Source of the DNA: Orientallactaga sibirica
Lineage: Eukaryota > Chordata > Mammalia > Rodentia > Dipodidae
Length of the DNA stretch: 64,000 nucleotides
Direction: 5' to 3'
NCBI GenBank assembly: GCA_036365145.1
Contig: JAEOAD010000004.1
Location: 52,665,001 to 52,729,000, forward strand
The notes under the pieces are model-generated. The model had not been told where the DNA came from and did not search any database. It worked only from the letters and a program-made list of their open reading frames with translations. Of this stretch, positions 24,831 through 35,008 are shown one piece after another. Both the position numbers and the translations under genes were made by a program. The stretch's first letter is position 1; the number at the start of each line of letters is the position of its first letter.

Positions 24831-25204
24831 ATGGACAAAAGGAAGGGAAGCTAGCTTTTTTTTTCCTTGTAGGTGGAAGAGTTTGCCCCTGTAGACATGG
24901 GTGGCCTGGACTAGGATTTAGCAGAGAGAGTCGAAAAGGTCTTTTATCTTCTGGATATTTAGAAGGAAAGACAGGCAGGATTCTCTGAAAAGCGGGATAC
25001 AATACAGGTAAGGAGCCAAGGATGATTTTATAGATTTGGCCAAACTGAAGGGCTGGAGCTGGCATGTACTTAAGGAGGAATCCTTGTAAGGAAATATCAA
25101 GAGCTTATAACTTTGAGAGATTCTCCCCACTTGGAGAAAACATTGACTTATGAATTTAAAGTTCTAGAAAGAAGTACAGGACAAAATATGACTTTACCTA
25201 TCAG

Positions 25205-25233
25205 CCATGTATAAGAAATTATCTTTGTGTGTA

Positions 25234-25272
<39 letters not shown>

Positions 25273-25422
25273 AAATGGGTTTGTCATGGTCTCTTGCTGC
25301 TGAAAAAAACTGGACATATGTCACTTTTGTGGCTGGCTTTATATGGCTATTGGGGAATTGAACCTTGGTCGACAGGCCTTGCAAGCAACTGCCTTTAACC
25401 ATTGAGCCATCTCCTCACCCAC
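25205..25422 (-). mobile_element. tRNA-headed T+ SINE with (GT)/(GA) tract
   Basis: Antisense layout: (TG)n then (AG)n (25228-25271), 'aatgggtttgtcatggtctc', 'ggggaattgaaccttggtcg', 'gagccatctcctcaccc'. The tract has drifted from GA to GT at its outer end. Confidence 0.85.
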
Positions 25423-25713
25423 CAGATGCTCTGTAAAACCATGAAGCCAGATAAACTTTCAAGAGTATGAGTATAGATAGGATATAGAAGCCACCGAGGG
25501 AGAGAACTATGGAGCACCTCAGCATTTACAGTGAGAGGGGAGAGGTGGAACTGGCAAGGAAGACTGAGGAGCACTGAACAGAAGAAAATGTGGTAGACAT
25601 GGCTTCCTGAACACTGTGTATATCATGGGGTCAAAGCAGAGAGGGGACATAGCTGACAAAAATGGGGCTGATAGGTCAAGATCATCTGTCTTAGCAACAT
25701 AAAACTTGTTAGT

Positions 25714-25945
25714 GATTGCTGTGGTTTGATGGTTTGTGTCCATGTGAAATTCATATGTTGAAAACTATCCCCAAGGTAATTTTCTTAGGAAGTTGGGCCT
25801 TTTAAAGGGCCATGAGGTTTTGAGGGCAGACCCCCTCATAGCTGATGTTCATATCCTTATAAACGAAGACTATCCAGAGTTGACTCACCTCTTCCACCAT
25901 GTGAAGGCTTGCTTGGAGGCAGTAAGTAGGCCCTCATCAGAGTTT
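25714..25945 (+). mobile_element. MaLR LTR fragment
   Basis: It begins 'attgctgtggtttgatggtt' and contains 'ttcatatgttgaaaactatc' and 'ccttataaacgaagactatc', the order of MaLR LTR landmarks. It is truncated at the 3' side, where a SINE is inserted. Confidence 0.65.
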
Positions 25946-25949
25946 GATG

Positions 25950-25987
25950 GATCTTAATTTTTGTTTTATTATTTATGTATTTGTAAG

Positions 25988-26030
<43 letters not shown>

Positions 26031-26200
26031 AGCAGACAGAATTTGCACACCGCACACCAGGCACTCCAGCCACTACAACTGAACTCCGGATGTATGTGTC
26101 ACTTTGTGCATCTGGTTTTACATGGCCGCTGGGGAATTGAACCTTGCTCATTAGACTTTGCAGGCAAGTGCCTTAGCCACTGAGCAATCTGTCCAGACAA
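25950..26200 (-). mobile_element. tRNA-headed T+ SINE with long GA tract
   Basis: Antisense layout with an A/T-rich tail, (GA)n at 25987-26032, 'ctccagccactacaactgaa', 'gtgccttagccactgagcaa'. The head is slightly diverged ('tctgtccagac'). Confidence 0.88.
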
Positions 26201-26680
26201 ATTTATAATTTTGTGAGCTGGTTGTGATATTTTATCATAGGCATTTCTAGGGTAGAAGACAGTGAACTTGATTAGAACTTGATTAGAGATTTCTAGAGCA
26301 ATGGGGAGAGGTATGAATAGATGCATTCTTGAGACAATGGGAGAAGAAAACATAGATCCCATGAATTTGAATATATTTCCTAAGATTTTCTATTAAAGAG
26401 AGAAATGAAGATGGTGATAAGATGAAGACAGAGTTTGTTTTTGAAGATGGGAGAAATTTATATAAATGGGAATGAGCCAAAAAAGAAAGAACACTCTGGA
26501 GATGGAAGGGGGGGGGTTGTTAGTGCAGATTCTTAAATACCTGAAGGATGGCCTAAGGTGGACATGTTGGTGGAAGGGGTAGAAGATAATTCTTCATAGA
26601 TTTCTAACTTTCCTGTTTGTCTTGAGAGCATCCATTGCCCTTTTGTTCTGGACTTTCAAGGATGTTTGTACAGTGAACCT

Positions 26681-27454
26681 TAGATATTAGATAGCTTCAA
26701 TGTCCCTTTAGAGTTAGCACAGGTTTGTTCACTGCTCCCTATAATAAAGATGATGTCTTCCTCTGAGGGAAGGTCAAGAAAGTTTGCTTACCTCCAATTA
26801 TAAAATATTCAGGTTCCCTAAATTGAAAATTCCTCTGTTGTAATGCAACCCACTCGTGATGACACTTGCTCCTCAACGTCATGCCCTGCGGGAACTGAGG
26901 CTGGGAATGATTTTAGTCAGTGTTATTCAGAAAAGAGGACTTACATCTTTCATCCGTTAGCATATCATCTATTTAATCATTATGTGAAATTGGCTCATCT
27001 ATTTATGGTGCTGAGAACATACAATTAAAACACTGTAAAAATAAGAGAAGTGATGATATAGTTCTAGTCTGAAAACTAAACATCAGTGCCCCTTTGGAAG
27101 ACACTGGGGCAGGGGAAGAGAAATCTTTCTAGCTCATTCTTTATCTTTTCTGGCATGCAGCAGAGTGCAAACCCACCTTCACTGCTTCAGTAAGTATAGT
27201 TTCAAATATTAATCTCCTCTAGAAACACTTTCATAGATACACCCAGAAATGTTTAACCAAATATTTGGATACCATGTGGTTTCATCAGTTCATAAATTAA
27301 ATTAGCCATTACAGGAACTCTCATGAGAAAATGATGTTAAACTAGCTATTGTAATTTCAAGAAGCAATGAGCTATTCTTTGTAGACAGCCCAGGACTCAT
27401 ATAACTTTTGTAAGCTAACTTTTCATGCAGGAAGTAAAGAAGATATCAGACCTT
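26681..27454. other. Unique stretch with an old repeat end
   Basis: Mostly unrecognised. At 27215-27320, 'agaaacactttcatagatac', 'acccagaaatgtttaacc' and 'aaattagccattaca' match the 3' end of a dispersed mammalian repeat (ending in ...ATTAACCATCACA). A related end occurs near 53650. Confidence 0.4.
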
Positions 27455-27680
27455 TCTTAATATATTTTATTTTTATTTATTTATGTGAGTGAAAGAGGGA
27501 GAGAGAGAGAGAGAGAGAGAGAGAAAATGGATGTGCCAGGGCACCCAGCCACTGCACATGAACTCCAGATACATGTGTCTCTTTATGCATTGAGCTTACA
27601 TGGGTCCTGGAGAATGGAACAGGGGTCCTATGGCTTTTCAGGCAAACAACTTACCTGCCAAGCCATCTCCTCAGCCTCAG
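27455..27680 (-). mobile_element. tRNA-headed T+ SINE (jerboa-type)
   Basis: Tail TTTATTTTTATTTATTTATG, (GA)n, 'ggatgtgccagggcacccag', 'ccaagccatctcctcagcc'. It is near full length in antisense. Confidence 0.88.
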
Positions 27681-28158
27681 AACTTTCTTAATTCTTGACA
27701 GGTCACATTATGAGTCTGGACCCCACTCCATGCTGCCCAAAGGACAAGTAGGTTCTACTGGCATAGAGACAGGTGATTGGCTATGATGGCTTCAGATATT
27801 GCTGTTGAATTTGAAAAAAAGTCATTACAATATAGCAAGAAAAGAAGAGAAATTGTGGATGCCCTGAAAAAAAGTCCAAAGGTAGAACACAGCAACAAAA
27901 TTGAATATAATGTTTGGTAGTATGATGGACTGCTTGAGGGTACAAAGTGAGAGTAGAGAGTATGGTTGTGTCTAGTTCAGTAGCAGTCAAATTTAGACTC
28001 AAGCACAGATTTATGTGTAGATGAAAGAAGTTTGAAGGTAAAAGCCAGGGCAAGGGGAGGAAGCAAAGAAACTAGAGAGTTAATGATGTTAACAATGGAG
28101 CTGTGGGTTTTAAACTAGTTAACAAAGTGAAGGGTGGGAGAATTTATGGATTTCATTC
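27681..28158. other. Unique stretch
   Basis: No repeat recognised with confidence. Purine-rich sequence gives a 90-codon minus ORF that I regard as chance. Confidence 0.45.
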
Positions 28159-28159
28159 T

Positions 28160-28370
28160 TTTTTATATTTAATTTAATTAATTTATTTATAGGAGAGGGA
28201 GGGGAAAGGAGGAATGGGCATTCAAGGACCTCTAGCCACTGCAAACAAACTCCAGATGCATATGTCACTTTGTACATCTGGCTTTATGTGGGTATTGGGG
28301 AATGGAACTTGAGTCCTTAGGCTTTGCGGGCAAGTGTCTTAAACCACTAAGCCATCACTCAAGCCCTTGA
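28160..28370 (-). mobile_element. tRNA-headed T+ SINE (jerboa-type)
   Basis: Antisense layout: T/A-rich tail, GAGAGGGAGGGG, 'acctctagccactgcaaaca', 'cactaagccatcactcaagc'. Confidence 0.88.
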
Positions 28371-28652
28371 TTTTATTCTTAATCAAAGAACTTGAGGCTG
28401 TGTTACTAAAGGAAATGAGCTGCCAAGATTCTTCTGATTGTCAGTAGGGATTGGTCCTAGCGTGTGTCACCTGATGTTTACCACTTTATTCATATTCTTC
28501 TTTTTTTTTTCTAAGTACTTTGCTCAAGGTAAGATAGTAATCTCTTCTCCATTCTTCACATGTAAAAGTGACAGAACACCGAGTCATTTGTATGTCTTAT
28601 TTTTAGAAAAGAATGTTGATTTTCAGTGACCACTGAATTTATTGCATTTACA
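28371..28652. other. Unique stretch up to the L1-A poly-A
   Basis: No gene or repeat recognised apart from a T10 run at 28500. Confidence 0.45.
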
Positions 28653-28689
28653 TTTCTTTTTTTAAAATTTATTTATTTTTTATTAGTTA

Positions 28690-30063
28690 TGCACATAATG
28701 TGAACACATTCATGTTGGTACTATCAATAGCTTCCTCCTTGTCCTCCCCCCTCTGAAGGGACCCTCCTTGTTTGGTATTATAGGTTGTGCATTGTGGGGG
28801 TATCCATCAGTTGTGTGGAAGAAGCAATGTCTCTGTGCAGAATAACCCAACTTGTAGCTCTAACAATCTTTCCCCCCTGTTCCATGGATTTCCCTGAGCC
28901 ATGCTGGGTTCATTTTAGGTCTGCTTCAGTGATGAGGTCTTGGGAGTCTCTGTGTCTCTGGATATTTGGTTTAGTAGTAGTTGAGTGTTCTCTGTGTCTA
29001 CCACCTTCACTGGTGTGTTGGTACCAGGTTCACCAAGAAAGCAGAACTCTTGTTCATTTCCCCAATTAGTCTATGGTTTCAGCTGGGACCCTGGTGAGGT
29101 GTAATAGGCTTATCCTCTCCTCAGGTTCAGCATCCATCTGAAAAAGAGAAGCAAATTCTCCAACACAGAGAGAAGTCAGCACCAGATAAATGGGATAACT
29201 ATTATTATTTTAGAGAGATTTTTATAGGTGTAGGCCCTCTTGTAGCCCACAACTGGTTGGAACTTGATATTGGAGAGCGGGCTCACTTTTTGGATATGGA
29301 TCTGACTTGTTTCCCAGTTCCAGCTATGTGTTCCATTCCACTGAGCAGATCTGTTAGCCAAATCAAGAGCAGTTGGTTACCCACCATGGCTGTGTGCCAC
29401 TATTGCACCTGTGTGAGCATAACGTCAGGTTTTTGCTGCTGAATAACTTAGACTACTAGTTGCTTGGACAGATGTTGTTCATTTCCCCCAGTTGCTCATG
29501 TAGCACCTTCTGGCACTGGACAAGCTAACTCTTTGGGGACTGACTCTTTCAGATTCCACCCATGTCACTCCATGTTACATACCAACAGCATATGGTGTCT
29601 TTAGCAGTAAAGTTTTACCATTAACCATTGGTGGGTCATCAAATACTCTGACATAAATTTGTCTTCTTTTGGGAAACCATGTAGGTCTCTCTGATCAATA
29701 GCTAATTGTGGAAGTTAACTGCATGCAGGTACTGGGAGTTAAACGCCAGTGCCACAGAAAAAGAAGGAAGAAAAATATAGGTAATATAAAAGAGAAAAAG
29801 AGCAGAGACAGAAGAGGGAAAGAGAGACAGAGGGAGGGAGAGAGGAACAGGAGAAGATTAAGGTTAGTCTTCATCACTCCCTCTCCAGGCCCTGTGATTC
29901 AGTTGTTCTCTCTAAGGACCTGATGAAGGTTGAACCTTTTAGTCTATCTTTCAGAATATAGGGTTTTATGATACCATTTCCATTTGGGTACCGTTTTGTG
30001 TCTCCACTCTTCTCCCGTCCCACCCTCCCTATTGTCTGGTCCTCAAGATACTTGTTAAGTATT
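28690..30063 (-). mobile_element. 3' UTR of L1-A
   Basis: It follows the ORF2 stop. It holds a purine-rich tract on the plus strand (29755-29860, GAGAGACAGAGGGAGGGAG), which is pyrimidine-rich in sense. The distal part (28690-29065) is similar to the L1-B end at 32750-33162, including 'aagggaccctc', 'attttaggtctgcttcagtg' and 'tcaccaagaa' words. Confidence 0.75.
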
Positions 30064-31376
30064 TCACCATCTTGGGCAGAGGAGTGAGACCATGTGATGA
30101 TTACCTTTCTGTGACTGGGCGAGTTCACTGAGAATGATCTGTTCCAAGTTTGACCATTTTTCTTCAAATTTCATTGTGTCATTTTTCCTTACTGCTGTGT
30201 AGAGTCCTATAGTGTAGATATACCACATCTTGGTTTTCCATTCATCTAATGATGGACATATGTGTTGATTCCAGCTCTTAGCTATTATGAATTGAGCAGC
30301 TATAAACATGGTTGAGCAAATTTCTCTGAACTGAGGCTTGGAGCTTTTAGGGTAAAATGCTAGTAAGGGAATAACTGGATCTGCTGGTAACTCTATAGTC
30401 ATCCTTTTTAAGAGTCTCCATCTTGCTTTCCATAGTGGTTGTACCATCTTACATTCCCACCAACAGTAAATGAGGGTTTCTGTTTCTCCACAACCTCACC
30501 AGAATTTGTTTTCATTAGACTTTTTAATGTTTGCATCCTTACTGGGGTAAGGTGGAATCTTATAGTCATTTTAATTTGCATTTCCCTAATGGTTAGGGTC
30601 ATTGAATATTTACTTAAGTGTGTGCTTTCCATTTGTATTTCTTCCTCTGAGAACTCCCTGTACAGTACTCTGCTCAATTTTGTGAGTGGATTTTTGACTT
30701 TTTATTATTTAGGTTTTGGAGTTCTTTGTAGATTCTAGAAATTAGGCCTCTGTCAGTTGTACAGCTGGTAATAGTTTCTCCCATTCTGTGGGTAATCTGC
30801 TGGCTCTGTTTACTATATGTTTGTCTGTGAAAAAATTTTTCAGCTTCATGAGATTCCAATGGTTGAGTGATTGCTTAAATTCCTGAGCTACTGGGGTTTT
30901 GTTCAGGAAGTCTTTTTCCACTCCTATATCATGGAAAGTTCCTCCATTTTTTTTTTTCTTCCAGTAGTATCAGCATTTCTGGTTTCATATTGAGGTCTCT
31001 TATCCATCTGGACTTGATTTTTGTGCATGGCAAGATGTGTGGTTCGAGTTTCATTTTCCTACATATTGTTGTCCAGTCTGTCCACCACTGTTTGTTTGAA
31101 GATGCTGTCTTTTTTTCAGTCTACATTGTTAGGGCCTTTGTCAAATATCAAGTAGCTGTAGTTACTTGACCTAAAGTCCGAGTCCTCAATTCTGTTCCAT
31201 TGGTCTATATTTCTGTTTTTATGACAATACCATGTTGATTTTATTACTATGGCATTATAGTATACCTTTTGGTCAGGTATGGTGACGCCTCCAGAGCTGT
31301 TTCTTTTTCTGAGGATCTGATTGGATATCTAAGGCCTTCTGCCATTCCATATGAATTTTTAAATCATTTTTTTCTT

Positions 31377-31420
<44 letters not shown>

Positions 31421-31665
31421 GTTTTTCAAGGTAGGGTCTCAGTCTAGCCCAGGCTGACCTGGAATTCACTATGGAGTCTCAGGGTGGCCTTGAACTCATG
31501 GTGATCCTCCTACCTCTGCCTCCCAAATGCTGGGATTAAAGGGGTGTGCCACCATGCCTGGCTAAGATCATTTTTTCTATCTCAGTGAAGAAAGAAGATA
31601 GGATTTTTACTGGTATTATGTTAAATCTGGATATTGCTTTTGGTAAGATTGCCACTTTCACAATG
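30064..31665 (-). pseudogene. L1-A ORF2 C-terminal remnant
   Basis: Conserved blocks of the L1 ORF2 C-terminus can be read in sense order: [16 protein letters not shown] (from about 31655), IVIKSTWY and WNRIED, LTIREMQIKMTIRFHLTPVR, VQPLWKARW, ELPADPVIPLLAFYP, CPSLDEWKTKMWYIYT and ILSELAQSQKGNHHM, then a natural stop at 30064. Frame changes are needed between blocks, for example around 30408-30447. Roughly 470 codons' worth remain of about 1275. The endonuclease and most of the reverse-transcriptase domain are absent. Confidence 0.85.
31363..31578 (-). mobile_element. B1 SINE nested in L1-A ORF2
   Basis: About 35 T residues (31385-31419), then antisense B1 landmarks: 'gggtctcagtctagcccagg', 'ctgacctggaattcactatg', 'gcctcccaaatgctgggatt', 'gtgccaccatgcctggc'. 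Near-identical flanks (AATCATTTTTT-CT on the left, GATCATTTTTTCT on the right) look like a target-site duplication. The ORF2 reading resumes across it. Confidence 0.88.
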
Positions 31666-33267
31666 TTAAGGCTCCTCAGGTTGGTTATTTGATTCTTCTG
31701 TGTGGAGAATTTTCTGAAGTACTCTCTGTAGGTTTGGCTTTGTGTTCATATAGTTGTACAGCCGAGTTTTATTGTGGAAAGTTTTTCTATCACCATCTAT
31801 TATGACAGATACTTTTGCTAGGTAGAGTAGTTTGGGTTGGGAGCCATAGGTTCTTAGACTTTGCAGTGTTCCATTCCAGGCCCCACTTGCTTTCAATGTT
31901 TCCACTGAGAAGTCTGAAGTTATTCTGATGGTGTTTCCTTTATATATAATGTGTTGTTTTTCTCTAGCTACTTTTAGGAATTTCTCCTTGTTGTTGATAT
32001 TTAGAGTCTTAATGAGAATATGTCTTGGAGAATTTCTCCTTTGCTCCAGTCTGTTTGGAGTTCTGTTAGCTTCTTGTAACTTGAGGGGACTTTCTTTTGA
32101 GAGAGTGGGAAAGTTTTCTTCTATAATTTTGTGGAATAAGTTTTCAATGCCTTTGGTCTGAATTTCTTCCCTTTCTGGTATCCCCATGATCTAAATTTTG
32201 GGAAGTTTAAGGGTATCCCACAGTTCCCTCATGTTCTATTCACTAAATTTTTTGAACTTCATGAAACTTTTGGATTCTTGAACTGTTTCTTATGTTTTGT
32301 CTTTCAGTTCTGAGTTTCTATACTCCATATGGCTGACTCTATTTGTGAGAGCTTCTATAGAGTTTTGGGCTTGTTCAATTGGGTTTGTATTTTCTACTGA
32401 TTTTTAAAAATATAGTTTCCATCCCTCTGTCAAGTTCCCTTTTCACATCATTTTCTGATTTTCTTCATGCTTCTTGGAATTCATCCTTGCATTTATTTAT
32501 GTCTTCATTGAACTTAGCCAGCTGTTTATTGAGGTCCTGTCTTTTTTCACTCTCCTTCAGGTCATTTAACTGTCTTTGGAGACCTTCCTGGTTCTTTTCT
32601 ATTAGGTCTAATCTACTGAGAAGAGCATTCATAAAATTATTGGCCCTTTGTTGATTTTCTGCCAGTTCTACTATTTTCTTGGCCAGGGATGCATTACTTA
32701 TGTCTTCATTTTGGGGTTCTGATCCTATTATTGCTTCTATGTTTTTTTTTTTTTTATAATTTATTTTTTTATTTGTATTATTCTAATTTTACATTCATAA
32801 TGGTGACTCCATTTTCCTCCTCCCTGTCTTCCCTTTTCCAAAGGGACCCTCATCAATGGGGAATGTGGGTCATGCATTGTGGGGATAGTCAAGAGCTATG
32901 GGGGATAGGCCAAGTGTCTGTTCATAATGTCCCATCTTGTGGTTCTAACATTCTTTCTGCCCCCTCTTCTGAAAATTTCCCTGAGCCACATTAGGGTCAT
33001 TTTAGTTCTACTTCAGTGATGAGGTTTTGGGATCCTCTGTCTCTGGATATCTGGCTTAATAGGAGTTGGATGTTCTCTGTGTTTATCTCCTTCAGCTTTT
33101 TTCTGGTGTCATGATCACCAAGAATGCTGTACTCTTGCCCTTCCCCCACATTACTCTATGATTTCTATGTTTTAATTCGAGACATCCATTGTAGGACTGG
33201 GCAATCTTGTTGGATTTACTTGCATTTGATCTTTCATGTTATTCCTTTTGCGTTGTGGTCTGCCCAT
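31666..33267 (-). pseudogene. L1-A ORF1 pseudogene
   Basis: The start is read as the ATG at 33267, giving MGRPQRKRNN, typical of the basic L1 ORF1 N-terminus. A coiled-coil segment (for example LAKKIVELAENQQRANNF, near 32690-32640) follows, then the RRM/C-terminal part (MGIPEREE, ENLFHKIIEENFP, PRHILIKTL, VAREKQHIIYKG, DFSVETL) ending at 31666. ORF1p is the RNA-binding chaperone of the L1 particle. It is broken by the L1-B insertion (32746-33162), an in-frame stop just upstream of that insertion and another after the coiled coil. Confidence 0.85.
32735..33173 (-). mobile_element. L1-B: 5'-truncated L1 3' end, with target-site duplication
   Basis: About 417 bp of L1 3' UTR (32746-33162) with poly-A (T run on plus at 32742-32755). 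It is flanked by an identical 11-bp duplication TTCTATGTTTT (32735-32745 and 33163-33173). The empty site reads TTTT/AATT on the plus strand, the L1 endonuclease preference. It inserted into ORF1 of L1-A, so it is younger than L1-A. Confidence 0.9.
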
Positions 33268-34440
33268 CACAGTGAATGAATCTTATTAAATTTAGGAGGA
33301 AGCTGTAGTTTAACCTTGAGATGTTCTCTGTGATTATTCCCTTATATGTTTGCCTTCATTAGGCTTCTGATGGCAGTGGGACCTGCTTGTTCAAAGGGCA
33401 GAGGCCCTTGAGGGTCTGATGAGGGTCCAAGGGTCTGATGAAGGAGCTTGTTCTTTGGTGGTTTGGGGAATTGGAGTGTGTGGTCAGGTGGCCCAAAGGG
33501 CAGGGGGTAGGGGGCAATTGGACAAAGCAGACTGGTGTTGCAGCTGGGCTGCAGGGGGAGGAGTATGGGAATCTGCGGTGGTTCTGTGATGATGAGGGTT
33601 GAGGGGGTGGGACAGTGGATCCATTGGGACTATATTGCAGGGAGTGGCTGGGACTGCAAGATCCTGTGACAAGGCAGGGCAGGGACATGGGACTGATATG
33701 GGTTGGGTGAAGCACGGGGTGGGGGGGTGATTTTGTGGTGGTCCAGGTGGTGTAGCAGGAAAGGGGACGAAGGGGTGAAGAGGGGTCTGGGTCATACACG
33801 GGGAGGGGATGGTGGGGGTGGAAAGGGGATGGAGTTTGCGTGAGTAGTTCTTGTGGCAAAGGGGATGGAAGAGTTTGTGAGTGGAGTTCCTGTACCTGGT
33901 GGTGGGGGTGAGATGGCGGGGAGGGGCATGGAGGAGTTTGAGAGTGAAGTTCATATCCCCTGGGGGTGCAGGCGGGGTGGCGGCATGGGGCGATGGAGGA
34001 GTTCAGGAGTGTTGGGAGTGGAGTTCTTGTGCATGGGGGTGGGGGTGGTGTGGTGTCAAGGGGTAGAAAGAGTTCCCAAGTGCAGTTCCTGCACCCAGGG
34101 GTGCGGGTGGGGGTAGGGTCAGATCAAGGGGTCAGAGGAGCTCATGAGTGGAGTTCTTGCTCATAGAGGGTGGGGTGGCAAGGGTGACAGAGCTGGAGTG
34201 TGGAGCTCCATGGCTGAGCCTAGGGTGGGGGAACACTAGCCTGCTGGCCTGGGTCCACTTAGCTAGTACAGGAGGAACTTGCATCTGGGACTGTGGCTAC
34301 TATGGCTGCTTGAGGGGATTGGGGGACTGGTGGGCTACCTGAGAGCATGGGAATCAGGAGATTCCCTACTTTGCTCTACTGAATGAAACAGAAGAAGGTC
34401 TTTACTTTCCTTCCCTGCCAGGCGAGGCATGTTTAGATGG
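33268..34440 (-). mobile_element. GC-rich 5' UTR of L1-A with tandem monomers
   Basis: GC content rises sharply, with long G runs on the plus strand. From 33845 to 34202 the block repeats as units that each begin with (G/A/C)AGTTC(C/T)TG-like sequence after a 'gagtg' end, with unit starts near 33845, 33884, 33947, 34021, 34083 and 34151. In known rodent L1s such monomers act as the promoter. Upstream promoter function here is inferred. Confidence 0.7.
33845..34202 (-). repeat. Tandem monomers (about 39-74 bp) in L1 5' UTR
   Basis: Six diverged direct repeats with lengths of about 39, 63, 74, 62, 68 and 52 bp. Each starts with an AGTTCNTG-like word and ends GAG(A/T)GTG or AAGTG. Between the ends they are G-rich. 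Confidence 0.7.
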
Positions 34441-34658
34441 ACACAATCTTGACTAGCAGTCAAATCTCTTTAATCTGGTCTTGATTATTGATATTTCATA
34501 AAACTATTATTTAGAAAATTTATATCCTCCAGATCATTGGCTTGCAAATGTTTTTGATGGTTCATGCCATCCAATATTTTTTTCATGAATATGAACCCCA
34601 AATATATGTGAAATTCTATATAAATTATGAACTTTTATTAAAGTATGAATATAACCAG
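34441..34658. other. Unique stretch outside L1-A
   Basis: AT-rich sequence. No repeat recognised. Confidence 0.5.
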
Positions 34659-34659
34659 T

Positions 34660-34876
34660 GACTAGGGGGATGGGCTAATGGGTAACATGCTTGTTGCCAA
34701 AGTTTGAGAACCTGAGTGTGGAACTGTTGCACCATGTACAAAAAAAAAAAAAAAAAAAAAAAAAGCCAGTAATCCCAGCACTGGGAAGCTTGAGATGGGA
34801 GTATCCTCCTGGATCTTTTGGCTAGTTAATCTAGCCTAATTGGTGAATTCTGGGTTCATTGATAAGAGCTTTCTCA

Positions 34877-34911
<35 letters not shown>

Positions 34912-35000
34912 CCTCAAGATGAGGTTTGGCCTCATATGTACACACATATATGAACACATAAATACAAGCATGCACATGCCACACACATACATACAAAAAT
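34660..35000 (+). mobile_element. B4/ID-type SINE with poly-A and (CAA)n
   Basis: A degraded ID-like head ('gactagggggatgggctaat'), an internal A25 run (34740-34764), 'ccagtaatcccagcactggg', a (CAA)12 run (34875-34911), and an end with 'acatgccacacacatac'. Both internal runs are length-unstable. Confidence 0.6.
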
Positions 35001-35008
35001 AAAAAAAT

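Larger units (their letters stand above)
23975..26680 (+). mobile_element. Long ancient mammalian repeat, split by younger insertions
   Basis: Pieces at 23975-24550, 24835-25200, 25425-25713 and 26205-26680 follow, in order, a long dispersed mammalian repeat that I recognise by phrase but cannot name with certainty. Examples are 'aagtgcctaggtgctattgt', 'gaatgacatgacaggactta', 'ggagcacctcagcatttaca' and 'agatgggagaaatttatata'. Three SINEs and a MaLR LTR interrupt it, showing it is the oldest layer here. Confidence 0.5.
28654..34440 (-). mobile_element. L1-A: 5'-complete but internally deleted LINE-1
   Basis: In sense (minus) order it has a GC-rich 5' UTR (34440-33268), ORF1 (from 33267), the last third of ORF2 (ending 30064), a long 3' UTR (30063-28665) and an A-rich end (T-rich on plus at 28653-28690). 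The endonuclease and reverse-transcriptase part of ORF2 is missing. A B1 and a second L1 end are nested in it. Stops and frameshifts in both ORFs show it is dead. Outer borders are approximate, and no target-site duplication was found by eye. Confidence 0.85.

Noticed and set aside
30439..30738. Plus-strand 99-codon ORF
   Set aside because: Antisense shadow of the L1 ORF2 C-terminal region.
31928..32654. Plus-strand ORFs of 77 and 91 codons
   Set aside because: They are antisense shadows of L1 ORF1, rich in Phe, Ser and Leu as expected for the complement of a Lys/Glu-rich frame.
33853..34166. Plus-strand Gly/Trp-rich ORFs
   Set aside because: They are products of the G-rich antisense strand of L1 5' UTR monomers.
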